Origin: Bradyrhizobium sp. CB1015
GTDB taxonomy: Bacteria > Pseudomonadota > Alphaproteobacteria > Rhizobiales > Xanthobacteraceae
Length of the DNA stretch: 64,000 nucleotides
Reading direction: 5' to 3'
NCBI RefSeq assembly: GCF_025200925.1
Contig: NZ_CP104174.1
Location: 4,774,001-4,838,000, forward strand
Both the position numbers and the translations under genes were made by a program. Under the pieces are notes generated by a model, which did no database searches, was not told the DNA's origin, and saw only the letters and a list, made by a program, of their open reading frames with translations. Numbering within the stretch: position 1 is the stretch's first letter; each line of letters starts with the position of its first letter. This document shows positions 42,988 to 51,658 of the stretch, piece after piece.

Positions 42988-43149
42988 TCAGGACACGAGC
43001 CAGCTGAAGAACGCGATCGAGGCCCAGACCAGGCCGGCGATCCAGGCCACCATGACGGCGCCGATGGTGCCGAGATAGGCGATGCCGAGCAGGTCCGCGC
43101 GATGTCGCTGCGTCGGGACGATGACTTCGGTTGCTGCTTTGCGTGTCAT
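42988..43149 (-). CDS. small membrane protein (53 aa)
   Basis: Polar N-terminus (MTRKAATEVIVPTQRHRADL) followed by a long hydrophobic hairpin (LGTIGAVMVAWIAGLVWASI AFF). ATG at 43149 has AGGTGA about 10 nt upstream. Unknown function. Confidence 0.6.
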   Translation of the reverse strand: MTRKAATEVIVPTQRHRADLLGIAYLGTIGAVMVAWIAGLVWASIAFFSWLVS

Positions 43150-43327
43150 GACCGGACATCACCTATGAAGCCTTACCCATGAAGTCTTGGCAGCTGTTTA
43201 GCGGAGATGTCGCGGACAGGCTGTGACGTGGTTCACAGATCGGTCCACGAAGACTGGCGGGGGACCCCGCAATCATACGGACGAAATTGCCACGCGCTCG
43301 TCCAGATGGCCGGCTAGAGTCTGCCTC

Positions 43328-43513
43328 ATGTACACCGAGTACGATCCGCAGCATGAGGCCGAGGCCGCAATGAAGCGCGCCGCGGAGGCCGAGGGTGCCG
43401 ACAGGCAACGGCTGATCCAGCTTGCCCTGGCATGGCACGAACTCGCCCGCGATCTGCGCGATGAGCAAGCCGGCGCCTCGCATCCAGCCGGCCACAGGCC
43501 TCCGGTCCGATAG
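43328..43513 (+). CDS. small hypothetical protein (61 aa)
   Basis: MYTEYDPQHEAEAAMKRAAE, then RQRLIQLALAWHELARDL: helical, similar in feel to short rhizobial proteins with a LAxxWxxLA motif. A hairpin terminator follows 17 nt downstream. Unknown function. Confidence 0.6.
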   Translation: MYTEYDPQHEAEAAMKRAAEAEGADRQRLIQLALAWHELARDLRDEQAGASHPAGHRPPVR

Positions 43514-43529
43514 CACTGACATGAGAAAA

Positions 43530-43559
43530 ACCCCGTGCTCGGGGGGACAAGCACGGGGT
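43530..43559 (+). terminator. terminator hairpin
   Basis: ACCCCGTGCT, 10-nt loop, AGCACGGGGT with TCCTTC after it on the plus strand and TTTTT after it on the minus strand. It follows the 61-residue gene. Confidence 0.65.
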
Positions 43560-43774
43560 CCTTCAAAGCCGACCGGGGCTGGCGGGTCGGCACCACTCTA
43601 TTCCGTTACCAACGCGCTGATTGCGCATTCGTTCCCAATCGATCCGGCACTGAAATCCCGTCAAATTGCAGAGACCTCTACCGCAGGAAGCCATCGTTAA
43701 CGAATGCTCCGCGCGATCGCATTGCGGTCGCGATTCGTGCTTGCGAACGAAGCGGAGTCGGACCGTGAACAAAC

Positions 43775-43794
43775 AAAAAGCCCGCGCAGGGGCT
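43775..43794 (-). terminator. intrinsic terminator of the DUF2171 gene
   Basis: On the minus strand AGCCC, loop, GGGCT followed by TTTTTG, 8 nt past the DUF2171 stop codon. The stem is short (5 bp). Confidence 0.6.
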
Positions 43795-43801
43795 CAGTGT
43801 T

Positions 43802-44029
43802 TTACGCCGCTTCCGTCTTCGGAACGGCGTCGGCATTCACCGACAGCTTGACGACGTCGCCTTCGACGGCACCGACATATTTCGTGTCGATATAGTGATG
43901 ATGGTCCTTGTGACCTTCCGGGCTGTCCTTGCGCGTCAGCTTTATGCGGTTGCCCTCGAGGCGATCGACGGTGCCGACATGTGCGCCGTCCTTGCCGATG
44001 ATTTTCATGTGCTCTCTGATGTCAGCCAT
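43802..44029 (-). CDS. DUF2171 domain protein (75 aa)
   Basis: MADIREHMKIIGKDGAHVGT with VDRLEGNRIKLTRKDSPEG and HHHYIDTKYV: the PRC-barrel-like DUF2171 fold. AGGAGG precedes the ATG at 44029. Often stress-associated in rhizobia, function unproven. Confidence 0.88.
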   Translation of the reverse strand: MADIREHMKIIGKDGAHVGTVDRLEGNRIKLTRKDSPEGHKDHHHYIDTKYVGAVEGDVVKLSVNADAVPKTEAA

Positions 44030-44143
44030 GCTGTCCTCCTTGCATGGACTCAACTGCGAAGGCGCCTGTTCGTTGCAGCAGGCGCGTTGGACCCGCTTGG
44101 TTCTCCAAACGTTGACGCCTGATTGGATCTGTCAAGAAGCGCA

Positions 44144-45427
44144 ATGGAGACCATTCGAGCCTATCTGCAGCGCAAGCACGAGGAACTCAGGCTGTTGAAC
44201 GGCGGCCTGAGAAGCCCGCTCGATTTGGCGCCTCCCTGTTCCGTCGACGATGTCGTTCGTTCCAAATTCCAGATCACTGCCGCGCTCAGGGCGGAGCACG
44301 AATTGCACGAGTGGAAGGCGACGGAGACAGCCTGGTCGCATACGGCCGATCCCGCCAGCGGGCCGTTCGAGTTCAGTTACGACTACCAGCGGGCCGATCT
44401 CACGGTACGCGGCCCGTCATTCTACGAGCTCGACGGCGGCTGCACGAGCACGGCGATCTACACCGCTTCGGGGATGGCGGCGATCTCCGCGGTACTGCTT
44501 GCCTCCGCGCGGATCGTCGCGAAGGCCGATATCCTGTTGCTGCCAGGCTCCTACGGCGAGACGCTGGAGCTGATCCGAAGCTTCATCCCGCATTTGCGGA
44601 TCGAGGCCTTGAAGCTGCCGCTCGGCGAGGCGTTTACACGGGGGAGTGCGCGGCGGATCCTGCTGCTGGATTCCTGCTCGGTCGCCGGCGCCATCGAGGC
44701 GGTGCTGCGCCGTGACGGCTCGGGCCTCGATCTCCTAATTTTCGACACGACGTGCTTCGCCGGCAGGTCGGGGCGCATCAGGCGGGTTTTGAGGTGGGCC
44801 GGGCGACACGGAATTCCGCTGGTGCTGGTGCGAAGCCACAACAAGCTCGATTCGCTCGGAGCGGAATATGGCCGGCTCGGCTCGGCCGTTTTCGTGCACG
44901 GGCATGAGCGTCGACCGAGGGCAGGGGGAGTTGAATGGACACGTCTCGCGTCCGAAACCCGCAACGCGGTGCGGCTGCTCGGCGGCGCGGCATTGCCGGC
45001 CCACTTCCCGCCCTTCGCCGGCAGCGCGGCGTATTGGGCGCTGATGAAACGGCGCGTGGCGGCGATCCTGCGCAACGGCCGAAGCTCGGCACGATATTTT
45101 GCCGCCGAGATCCCGGCACTCTCGGCTCAGCTTCGCTTCACCCACGGTCTCTACGTGACCCTTCGCGGAAGGCGCGCGCTCGACGAGGCGGCAGCGCGGC
45201 AGGCTGCCGAGGACATGAGCTGCGAATTGCGCCGCGAGGGCTTTCCCCTTCGCCACGCCGGCAGCTTCGGCTTCGACTTCGCCGCGACCGAATGGTTTCA
45301 CGACGCCACGACCGATCAGTACAGCGTCCGGGTGGCGGTCCCGGACCTGCCGACGGAGGTGTGGGGCGATCTCACCGCTTCCATTGCGCGGTGGTGGCGC
45401 GGTCATCAGCCGGCAGGTGGTGGATAG
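44144..45427 (+). CDS. orphan PLP-dependent-transferase-fold-like protein (427 aa)
   Basis: The order of motifs matches a fold-type I PLP enzyme of the Cys/Met-metabolism group: IYTASGMAAISAVLL (phosphate cradle), a strand ending LLIFDTTCF (Asp for the pyridine N), and LVLVRSHNKLDSLGAEYGRL, where the Lys would be the PLP lysine. Overall similarity to known enzymes is low, and the N-terminal ~60 residues are unfamiliar. The start at ATG 44144 has only a weak AAGAAG. No pathway genes are adjacent. It may be an active enzyme with unknown substrate or a repurposed fold. Confidence 0.6.
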   Translation: METIRAYLQRKHEELRLLNGGLRSPLDLAPPCSVDDVVRSKFQITAALRAEHELHEWKATETAWSHTADPASGPFEFSYDYQRADLTVRGPSFYELDGGCTSTAIYTASGMAAISAVLLASARIVAKADILLLPGSYGETLELIRSFIPHLRIEALKLPLGEAFTRGSARRILLLDSCSVAGAIEAVLRRDGSGLDLLIFDTTCFAGRSGRIRRVLRWAGRHGIPLVLVRSHNKLDSLGAEYGRLGSAVFVHGHERRPRAGGVEWTRLASETRNAVRLLGGAALPAHFPPFAGSAAYWALMKRRVAAILRNGRSSARYFAAEIPALSAQLRFTHGLYVTLRGRRALDEAAARQAAEDMSCELRREGFPLRHAGSFGFDFAATEWFHDATTDQYSVRVAVPDLPTEVWGDLTASIARWWRGHQPAGGG

Positions 45428-45448
45428 CCCGGCAGGAGGGCGCGCCGA

Positions 45449-45691
45449 TCAGTCGACCGCCAGGCAATATTCCAGTTGCGGCTTCTCGCGGTCGCGGCGC
45501 GTCCACCCCTGAAGGGTAAATGCAGGCTGACCTTGTCCCGTTGCGGCGCCAAGGATTGAGGCTTGGGCCAACTTGATGGGCTTTGTGATCGCATTGGTGT
45601 TCACGACGCCTGCGTCGACTGCCAAATACGATATCGCAACGACCGCGACCGCAGATGCGATCGCCATTCTCGTCAGCTCGGATTGCTGCAT
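45449..45691 (-). CDS. small exported hypothetical protein (80 aa)
   Basis: N-terminal hydrophobic segment (MAIASAVAVVAISYLAVDAG) followed by a short basic C-terminal domain ending LEYCLAVD. ATG at 45691. Convergent with the PLP-like gene. Unknown function. Confidence 0.6.
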   Translation of the reverse strand: MQQSELTRMAIASAVAVVAISYLAVDAGVVNTNAITKPIKLAQASILGAATGQGQPAFTLQGWTRRDREKPQLEYCLAVD

Positions 45692-45802
45692 TCAAAACCT
45701 ATCGGACGCATCTCGCCCGGCGCTTACATAGGGCTGATCGGCGCCGGTCAAAGGCCGGCATATGGTTACCCACGCGTTCGTGAAGAACGGCGGACAACGA
45801 GC

Positions 45803-45879
45803 TGGCGATCCCGGCAGGACTCGAACCTGCAACCCGCGGAGTAGAAATCCGCTACTCTATCCAGTTGAGCTACGGGACC
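45803..45879 (-). tRNA. tRNA-Arg (anticodon TCT)
   Basis: On the minus strand GGTCCCG pairs with CGGGATC; anticodon stem GCGGA/TCCGC holds loop TTTCTAC, giving TCT. The T arm is GGTTCGAGTCC. G73 and an encoded CCA (45805-45803) complete 77 nt. Confidence 0.97.
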
Positions 45880-46298
45880 GTCTTGAGCCGGCCGGTATGG
45901 GCCGGCCGGATTGGCCAGCTGGCCGTTCATGTAGCATGCCAATATGAAAAATTGGGTGTTTCGCCAAGCCTGAACCGAACCGTTTTCCTCAGTGCGGCGA
46001 CAAAGCGGAACGGTGGGGTGTCAGGGTGCCGGGTTGAGCGGCAGCGGACTGGACGATGGATCACATCGCCGGGAACGCTGAACAGCTTCCGGGACACGGC
46101 CGCCGGTCGACTGGTCAGGTAGTGCTGCGCCATCAGGACGGCGTGCGCAGCGGTATCTCGGCCGGTCTCCTCTGGGCTTGCCTTGTCATGGCGAAAGCGA
46201 CGCTTTGCACCTTCTGGTTCCATCGCCTTGAGTCCGTCACCTTTCCGCGCATTTCATTTGCCGCCGCGGCGTTCGTCCGCGCTTTCCGGGAGTCCTCC
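45880..46298. other. 419-bp region between tRNA-Arg and the macroglobulin gene
   Basis: The macroglobulin reading frame is open for 81 codons upstream of 46299 but this part lacks protein-like sequence and a signal peptide. No other gene or terminator recognised; it presumably holds the promoter of the a2m-pbpC operon. Confidence 0.5.
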
Positions 46299-49200
46299 AT
46301 GATCGGTCTTGTTCGCGCCGTCACAATCTGCGCCGCGCTGGCGCTCGGCCTCGTCGCTGCGCAGGCCGCCGACAAGGCGTTCAAACGCGACGACCTCGCC
46401 GATTCCGCGATCAAGCTGGAGGCCCAGATCAAGAGCGAGGCGGGGCCGGTCGCCAAGTCCAACGCGACGCTGAAGACGGACGCCGACGCCGCCTTCCGGC
46501 GCAATGATTATCGCACCGGCCTTTCGGTGCTCGGCCAGATCGCCGCGACAACGCCCGAGGATGCCGGCAACTGGCTGCGGCTCGCCAAGGTCATCTTCCA
46601 GATCTCGCCGAAGAGCTCGAGCGAGCAGACCTTCCTGCTGGAGCGCGCCTCGACCGCGGCCTACATCGCCTACCAGCGTGCCGGCAATGCGGGCGAGGAG
46701 GCCGACGCGCTCGCCGTGCTCGGCAAGGCGCTGGCCGAACGCAAGCTGTGGCGGCCGGCACTGGATGCGCTGCGGCTGTCGCTCGACATGCGCGAGGTCG
46801 CCGACGTCCGCGGCCAATATGAGAAGATGCGCGACGAGCACGGTTTCCGGCTGCTCGACTATACTGTGGACTCGGACTCGGCGAGCCCGCGTGCCTGCTT
46901 CCAGTTCTCCGAGGAACTCGCCAAGCGCACCGATTTCGCGCCGTTCCTGGCTCTCGCCGGGCAGGACAAGCCGGCGCTGTCGGCCGAAGGCAAGCAGCTC
47001 TGCGTCGACGGGTTGAAGCACGGCGAGCGCTACAACATCAATTTGCGCGCCGGTTTGCCGTCGACCGTGAAGGAGGGGCTGCCGAAATCGGCCGAGTTCA
47101 ACATCTATGTCCGCGACCGCAAGCCGTTCGTGCGCTTCACCAGCCGCGCCTATGTGCTGCCGCGGACCGGCCAACGCGGCATTCCCGTCGTCAGCGTCAA
47201 CACGCCCGCGGTCAACATCAACGTCTTCCGGATCGGCGACCGCAACCTGATCAACACGGTGGTCGACAGCGATTTCCAGAAGACGCTGTCGAAGTACCAG
47301 CTCAGCGAGCTCGGCGACGAGCGGGGCGTCAAGGTCTGGACCGGCGAGCTTGCGACCGCGACGACGCTGAACCAGGACGTCATCACGGCATTCCCGGTCG
47401 ACCAGGCGCTCGGCGAGCTCCAGCCCGGTGTCTACGTCATGACGGCCGCGGCCAGGAGCTCGGACGAAGTCTACCAGCTCGCCACGCAATGGTTCATCGT
47501 CTCCGACCTCGGCATCTCCGCTTACTCCGGCAATGACGGCATCCATGTCTTCGTCAACTCGCTGGCGTCGACCGATCCGGTCAGCAAGGCCGAGGTGCGC
47601 CTCGTCGCCCGCAACAACGAGATCCTGGCGACGCGCAAGACCGACGAGACCGGTCACGTGCTGTTCGAGGCCGGCCTTGCGCGCGGCGAGGGCGGATTGT
47701 CGCCGGCGATGTTCACGGTCACCGGCGAGAAAGCCGACTATGCCTTCCTGAGCCTGAAGACGTCGGCCTTCGATCTGTCCGACCGCGGCGTTTCGGGGCG
47801 CGCCGTGCCGGCAGGCGCCGATGCCTTCGTCTATGCCGAGCGTGGCGTCTACCGCTCCAGCGAGACCGTCTTCCTCACCGTGCTGCTCCGCGACGGGCAG
47901 GGCAATGCCGTCACCGGCGGGCCGATGACGCTGGTGGTCGAGCGCCCCGACGGCGTCGAATATCGCCGCGCCGTGCTGGCGGATCAGGGTGCCGGCGGCC
48001 GCACGCTGTCCGTGCCGCTCAATTCGGCCGTCCCGACAGGAACGTGGCGGGTGCGCGCCTTCACCGATCCGAAGGGGGCTTCGGTCGGCGAGACCACCTT
48101 CATGGTCGAGGATTACGTGCCCGATCGGATCGAATTCGACTTGTCCGCCAAGGACAAGCTGATCAAAGCTAACGCTCCAGTGGAGCTTAAGGCCGACGGT
48201 CATTTCCTCTACGGCGCCCCAGCCTCGGGCCTTCAGCTCGAAGGCGACATGCTGATCGCGCCCGCGGCCGAGCGGCCCGGCTTTGCCGGCTACAAGTTCG
48301 GCGTCGACGACGAGGAAACCACCTCGAACGAGCGCACTCCGCTGGAGAACCTGCCTGAGGCCGATGCCAACGGCGTTGCGACCTTCCCGGTGACATTGGA
48401 CAAGCAGCCGGCCTCGACGCGTCCGCAGGAGGCCCAGATCTTCGTCCGCATGGTCGAGACCGGCGGCCGCGCCGTCGAGCGCAAGATCGTGCTGCCGGTC
48501 GCGCCCGCGACGGCGCAGATCGGCATCAAGGCGCTGTTCGGCGACAAGAACGTCGCCGAGGGCGACAAGGCCGAGTTCGACGTCGTGTTCGTCTCGCCGG
48601 AGGGCGAGAAGCTGCGCCGCGACGGTCTGCGCTACGAGCTCCTGAAGATGGAGTCGCGTTACCAGTGGTACCGCCAGAACAATTACTGGGAGTATGAACC
48701 GGTCAAGTCGACCTCGCGCGTCGCGGACGGTGACGTCACGATCGCCGCCGACAAGCCGACGCGGATCTCGCTCGCGTCGCAGCCCGGCCGCTACCGGCTC
48801 GACGTCAAGTCGAACGACGCCGACGGCCCGGTGACCTCGGTGCAGTTCGACGTCGGCTGGTATTCCGACGGCAGCGCCGACACGCCGGACCTGCTGGAGA
48901 CCTCGATCGACAAGCCGCAATACGCCTCCGGCGACACCATGACGGTCTCGGTCAACGTCCGCAGCGCCGGCAAGCTGACCGTCAACGTGCTCGGCGATCG
49001 CCTGCTGACGACGCAGACCATCGACGTCAAGGAAGGCACCGCGCAGGTGAAGCTTCCGATCGGCACGGATTGGGGCACCGGTGCCTATGTGGTGGCGACG
49101 CTGCGCCGTCCGCTCGACGCCGCGGCCCAGCGCATGCCAGGCCGAGCGATCGGGCTGAAATGGTTCGGCATCGACAAGCAGACCCGCACCTTGCAGGTGA

Positions 49201-51497
49201 AGCTGACGCCGCCTTCGCTGATCCGGCCGAACTCGACGCTGAAGGTCCCGGTCAAGCTCGACGGGCTCAATCCGGGCGAGGACGCCAAGATCGTCATCGC
49301 CGCCGTCGATGTCGGCATCCTCAATCTCACCAATTACAAGCCGCCGGCGCCGGACGATTATTATCTCGGCCAGCGCCGCCTCAGCGCCGAGATCCGCGAT
49401 CTCTACGGCCAGCTGATCGACGGCATGTCCGGCACGCGCGGCCAGATCAAGTCCGGCGGTGATGCCGGTGCAGGTGAGCTCCAGGGCTCGCCACCCACGC
49501 AGAAGCCGCTCGCGCTCTATTCCGGCATCGTCACCGTCGCTGCCGACGGCACCGCGGACGTGAGCTTCGACATTCCGGAGTTCGCCGGTACCGCGCGTGT
49601 GATGGCGGTGGCGTGGACCGCGACCAAGCTCGGTCGCGCCAACACCGACGTCGTGATCCGCGATCCCGTCGTGCTGACGACGACGCTGCCGCGCTTCCTG
49701 CTCAATGGCGACCACGGCACCGTCAATCTCGAGATCGACAATGTCGAGGGCCATGCCGGCGACTACGTCATCAATGTGAAGGCGGGCGGCCCGGTGAAGA
49801 TGACCGGCAATCCCGCAACCACGGTGAAGCTCGCCGCCAAGCAGCGCAATTCGTTCTCGCTCGCGCTCGATGCGACCGCGGCGGGGCAGGCGACGCTCGA
49901 CGTCGACATCAGGGGACCGAACGGCCTGGCGCTGGCGCGTCACTATGCGTTCGACGTCAAGGCGGCGACGCAGGTGCTGGCGCGGCGCTCGATCCGGACG
50001 CTGGCGAAGGGCGAGAGCCTGACGCTGACTTCGGACATGTTCTCCGACCTCGTGCCGGGCACCGGCAGCGTCTCGGTCTCGGCCAGCCTGTCGACCGCGC
50101 TCGATGCGGCGACGATCCTGAAAGCGCTCGACCGCTATCCCCATGGCTGCTCGGAGCAGATCACTAGCCGGGCCATGCCGCTGCTCTATGTCAACGAGCT
50201 CGCGGCTGGCGCGCATCTCGCCATGGACACCGAGGTCGACCAGCGCATCCGCGATGCGATCGAGCGGCTGCTGGCCCGCCAAGGCTCGAACGGCTCGTTC
50301 GGCCTGTGGTTGGCCGGCGGCGACGACGCCTGGCTGGATGCCTATGTGACGGACTTCCTGACCCGCGCCCGCGAAAAAGGCTTCGCGGTGCCGGACGTGC
50401 TGTTCAAGAACGCGCTCGACCGTATCAGAAACTCCGTCGTCAATGCCAATGAGCCGGAGAAGGACGGCGGGCGCGATCTCGCCTACGGCCTCTACGTGCT
50501 CGCCCGCAATGGCGCAGCTCCGATCGGCGATCTCCGCTATCTCGCGGACACCAAGCTTGCCAACCTCGCAACCCCAATCGCGAAATCGCAGCTTGCGGCG
50601 GCGCTGGCCCTGGTCGGCGACCGCAACCGCGCCGAGCGGGTCTATGGCGCGGCGCTCGACAGTCTTGCGCCCAAGCCTACGCTGGAATTCGGCCGCACCG
50701 ACTACGGCTCGCAGCTGCGCGATGCCGCAGCATTGGTGTCGCTCGCCAGTGAAGGCAACGCGCCGAGGGCGACGCTGACGCAGGCGGTGTCGCGGGTCGA
50801 GACCGCCCGCGGGCTGACGCCCTACACCTCGACGCAGGAGAATGCGTGGCTGGTGCTGGCGGCGCGGGCGCTCGCCAAGGAGAACCTCTCGATCGAGGTC
50901 GATGGCCAGCCGGTCAAGACCGCTTTGTACCGCAGCTACAAGGCAGACACGCTGAGCGGCAAGCCGCTGAAGATCACCAACACGGGCGATGCGCCGGTGC
51001 AGGCGGTCGTCTCGGTATCGGGCTCGCCGGTGACGCCGGAGCCGGCGGCGTCCAACGGCTTCAAGATCGAGCGCAGCTACCACACGCTCGACGGCAAGCC
51101 CGCCGACATCAGCAAGGTCAAGCAGAACCAGCGCTTCGCGGTGGTGCTGAAGATCACCGAGGCCAAGCCCGAGTACGGTCACATCATGGTGTCCGACTAT
51201 CTGCCGGCCGGTCTTGAGATCGACAATCCGAAACTGGTGTCGTCGGGCGACAGCGGCACGCTGGACTGGATCGAGGACGGCGAGGAGCCTGAAGACACCG
51301 AGTTCCGCGACGACCGCTTCACCGCGGCCGTCGACCGGGCCTCGGATTCCAAGTCGGTCTTCACCGTCGCCTATGTCGTGCGCGCGGTCTCGCCCGGCAA
51401 ATACGTGCTGCCGCAGGCCTATGTCGAGGACATGTACAATCCCTCGCGCTATGGGCGGACTGGCACGGGCAGCGTCGAGGTGCGGGCGGCGAAGTGA
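46299..51497 (+). CDS. bacterial alpha-2-macroglobulin family protein (1732 aa)
   Basis: Signal peptide MIGLVRAVTICAALALGLVA, multiple MG domains, and the thioester motif C1284-S-E-Q in YPHGCSEQITSR, followed by the alpha/alpha-toroid TED domain. A bait region with GTRGQIKSGGDAGAGELQGS precedes the NTD of the second half. The protein traps attacking proteases in the periplasm. There is no lipobox Cys, so unlike E. coli ECAM it appears to be a non-lipidated or differently anchored form. pbpC follows, as in other bacteria. Confidence 0.92.
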   Translation: MIGLVRAVTICAALALGLVAAQAADKAFKRDDLADSAIKLEAQIKSEAGPVAKSNATLKTDADAAFRRNDYRTGLSVLGQIAATTPEDAGNWLRLAKVIFQISPKSSSEQTFLLERASTAAYIAYQRAGNAGEEADALAVLGKALAERKLWRPALDALRLSLDMREVADVRGQYEKMRDEHGFRLLDYTVDSDSASPRACFQFSEELAKRTDFAPFLALAGQDKPALSAEGKQLCVDGLKHGERYNINLRAGLPSTVKEGLPKSAEFNIYVRDRKPFVRFTSRAYVLPRTGQRGIPVVSVNTPAVNINVFRIGDRNLINTVVDSDFQKTLSKYQLSELGDERGVKVWTGELATATTLNQDVITAFPVDQALGELQPGVYVMTAAARSSDEVYQLATQWFIVSDLGISAYSGNDGIHVFVNSLASTDPVSKAEVRLVARNNEILATRKTDETGHVLFEAGLARGEGGLSPAMFTVTGEKADYAFLSLKTSAFDLSDRGVSGRAVPAGADAFVYAERGVYRSSETVFLTVLLRDGQGNAVTGGPMTLVVERPDGVEYRRAVLADQGAGGRTLSVPLNSAVPTGTWRVRAFTDPKGASVGETTFMVEDYVPDRIEFDLSAKDKLIKANAPVELKADGHFLYGAPASGLQLEGDMLIAPAAERPGFAGYKFGVDDEETTSNERTPLENLPEADANGVATFPVTLDKQPASTRPQEAQIFVRMVETGGRAVERKIVLPVAPATAQIGIKALFGDKNVAEGDKAEFDVVFVSPEGEKLRRDGLRYELLKMESRYQWYRQNNYWEYEPVKSTSRVADGDVTIAADKPTRISLASQPGRYRLDVKSNDADGPVTSVQFDVGWYSDGSADTPDLLETSIDKPQYASGDTMTVSVNVRSAGKLTVNVLGDRLLTTQTIDVKEGTAQVKLPIGTDWGTGAYVVATLRRPLDAAAQRMPGRAIGLKWFGIDKQTRTLQVKLTPPSLIRPNSTLKVPVKLDGLNPGEDAKIVIAAVDVGILNLTNYKPPAPDDYYLGQRRLSAEIRDLYGQLIDGMSGTRGQIKSGGDAGAGELQGSPPTQKPLALYSGIVTVAADGTADVSFDIPEFAGTARVMAVAWTATKLGRANTDVVIRDPVVLTTTLPRFLLNGDHGTVNLEIDNVEGHAGDYVINVKAGGPVKMTGNPATTVKLAAKQRNSFSLALDATAAGQATLDVDIRGPNGLALARHYAFDVKAATQVLARRSIRTLAKGESLTLTSDMFSDLVPGTGSVSVSASLSTALDAATILKALDRYPHGCSEQITSRAMPLLYVNELAAGAHLAMDTEVDQRIRDAIERLLARQGSNGSFGLWLAGGDDAWLDAYVTDFLTRAREKGFAVPDVLFKNALDRIRNSVVNANEPEKDGGRDLAYGLYVLARNGAAPIGDLRYLADTKLANLATPIAKSQLAAALALVGDRNRAERVYGAALDSLAPKPTLEFGRTDYGSQLRDAAALVSLASEGNAPRATLTQAVSRVETARGLTPYTSTQENAWLVLAARALAKENLSIEVDGQPVKTALYRSYKADTLSGKPLKITNTGDAPVQAVVSVSGSPVTPEPAASNGFKIERSYHTLDGKPADISKVKQNQRFAVVLKITEAKPEYGHIMVSDYLPAGLEIDNPKLVSSGDSGTLDWIEDGEEPEDTEFRDDRFTAAVDRASDSKSVFTVAYVVRAVSPGKYVLPQAYVEDMYNPSRYGRTGTGSVEVRAAK

Positions 51498-51532
51498 GTG
51501 ATGGGGCAATGAGCGAAGGCAACCAAGCATCT

Positions 51533-51635
51533 CGTCATTCCGGGGCGGCTCGAAGAGCCGAACTACGGCGCGCAATTGCGCGCCTGAGAATCCCGAGGTT
51601 CCGGGTCTGGTCCTTCGGACCATCCCGGAACGACG
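51533..51635. repeat. dispersed palindromic element inside the a2m-pbpC operon
   Basis: Ends CGTCATTCCGGGG and TCCCGGAACGACG are inverted repeats with one G-U type change; an inner GCGCGCAATTGCGCGC palindrome and GGTCC...GGACC arms are visible. It occupies most of the 161 bp between the two genes. Confidence 0.75.
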
Positions 51636-51658
51636 ACAGGAGAGGAGGGCGCACCACC

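Noticed and set aside
46254..51623. 1789-codon minus-strand frame opposite alpha-2-macroglobulin
   Set aside because: Arg/Asp/His/Gly-rich antisense translation caused by codon bias of the real gene; no motif or start signal. The thioester CSEQ and signal peptide establish the plus strand.
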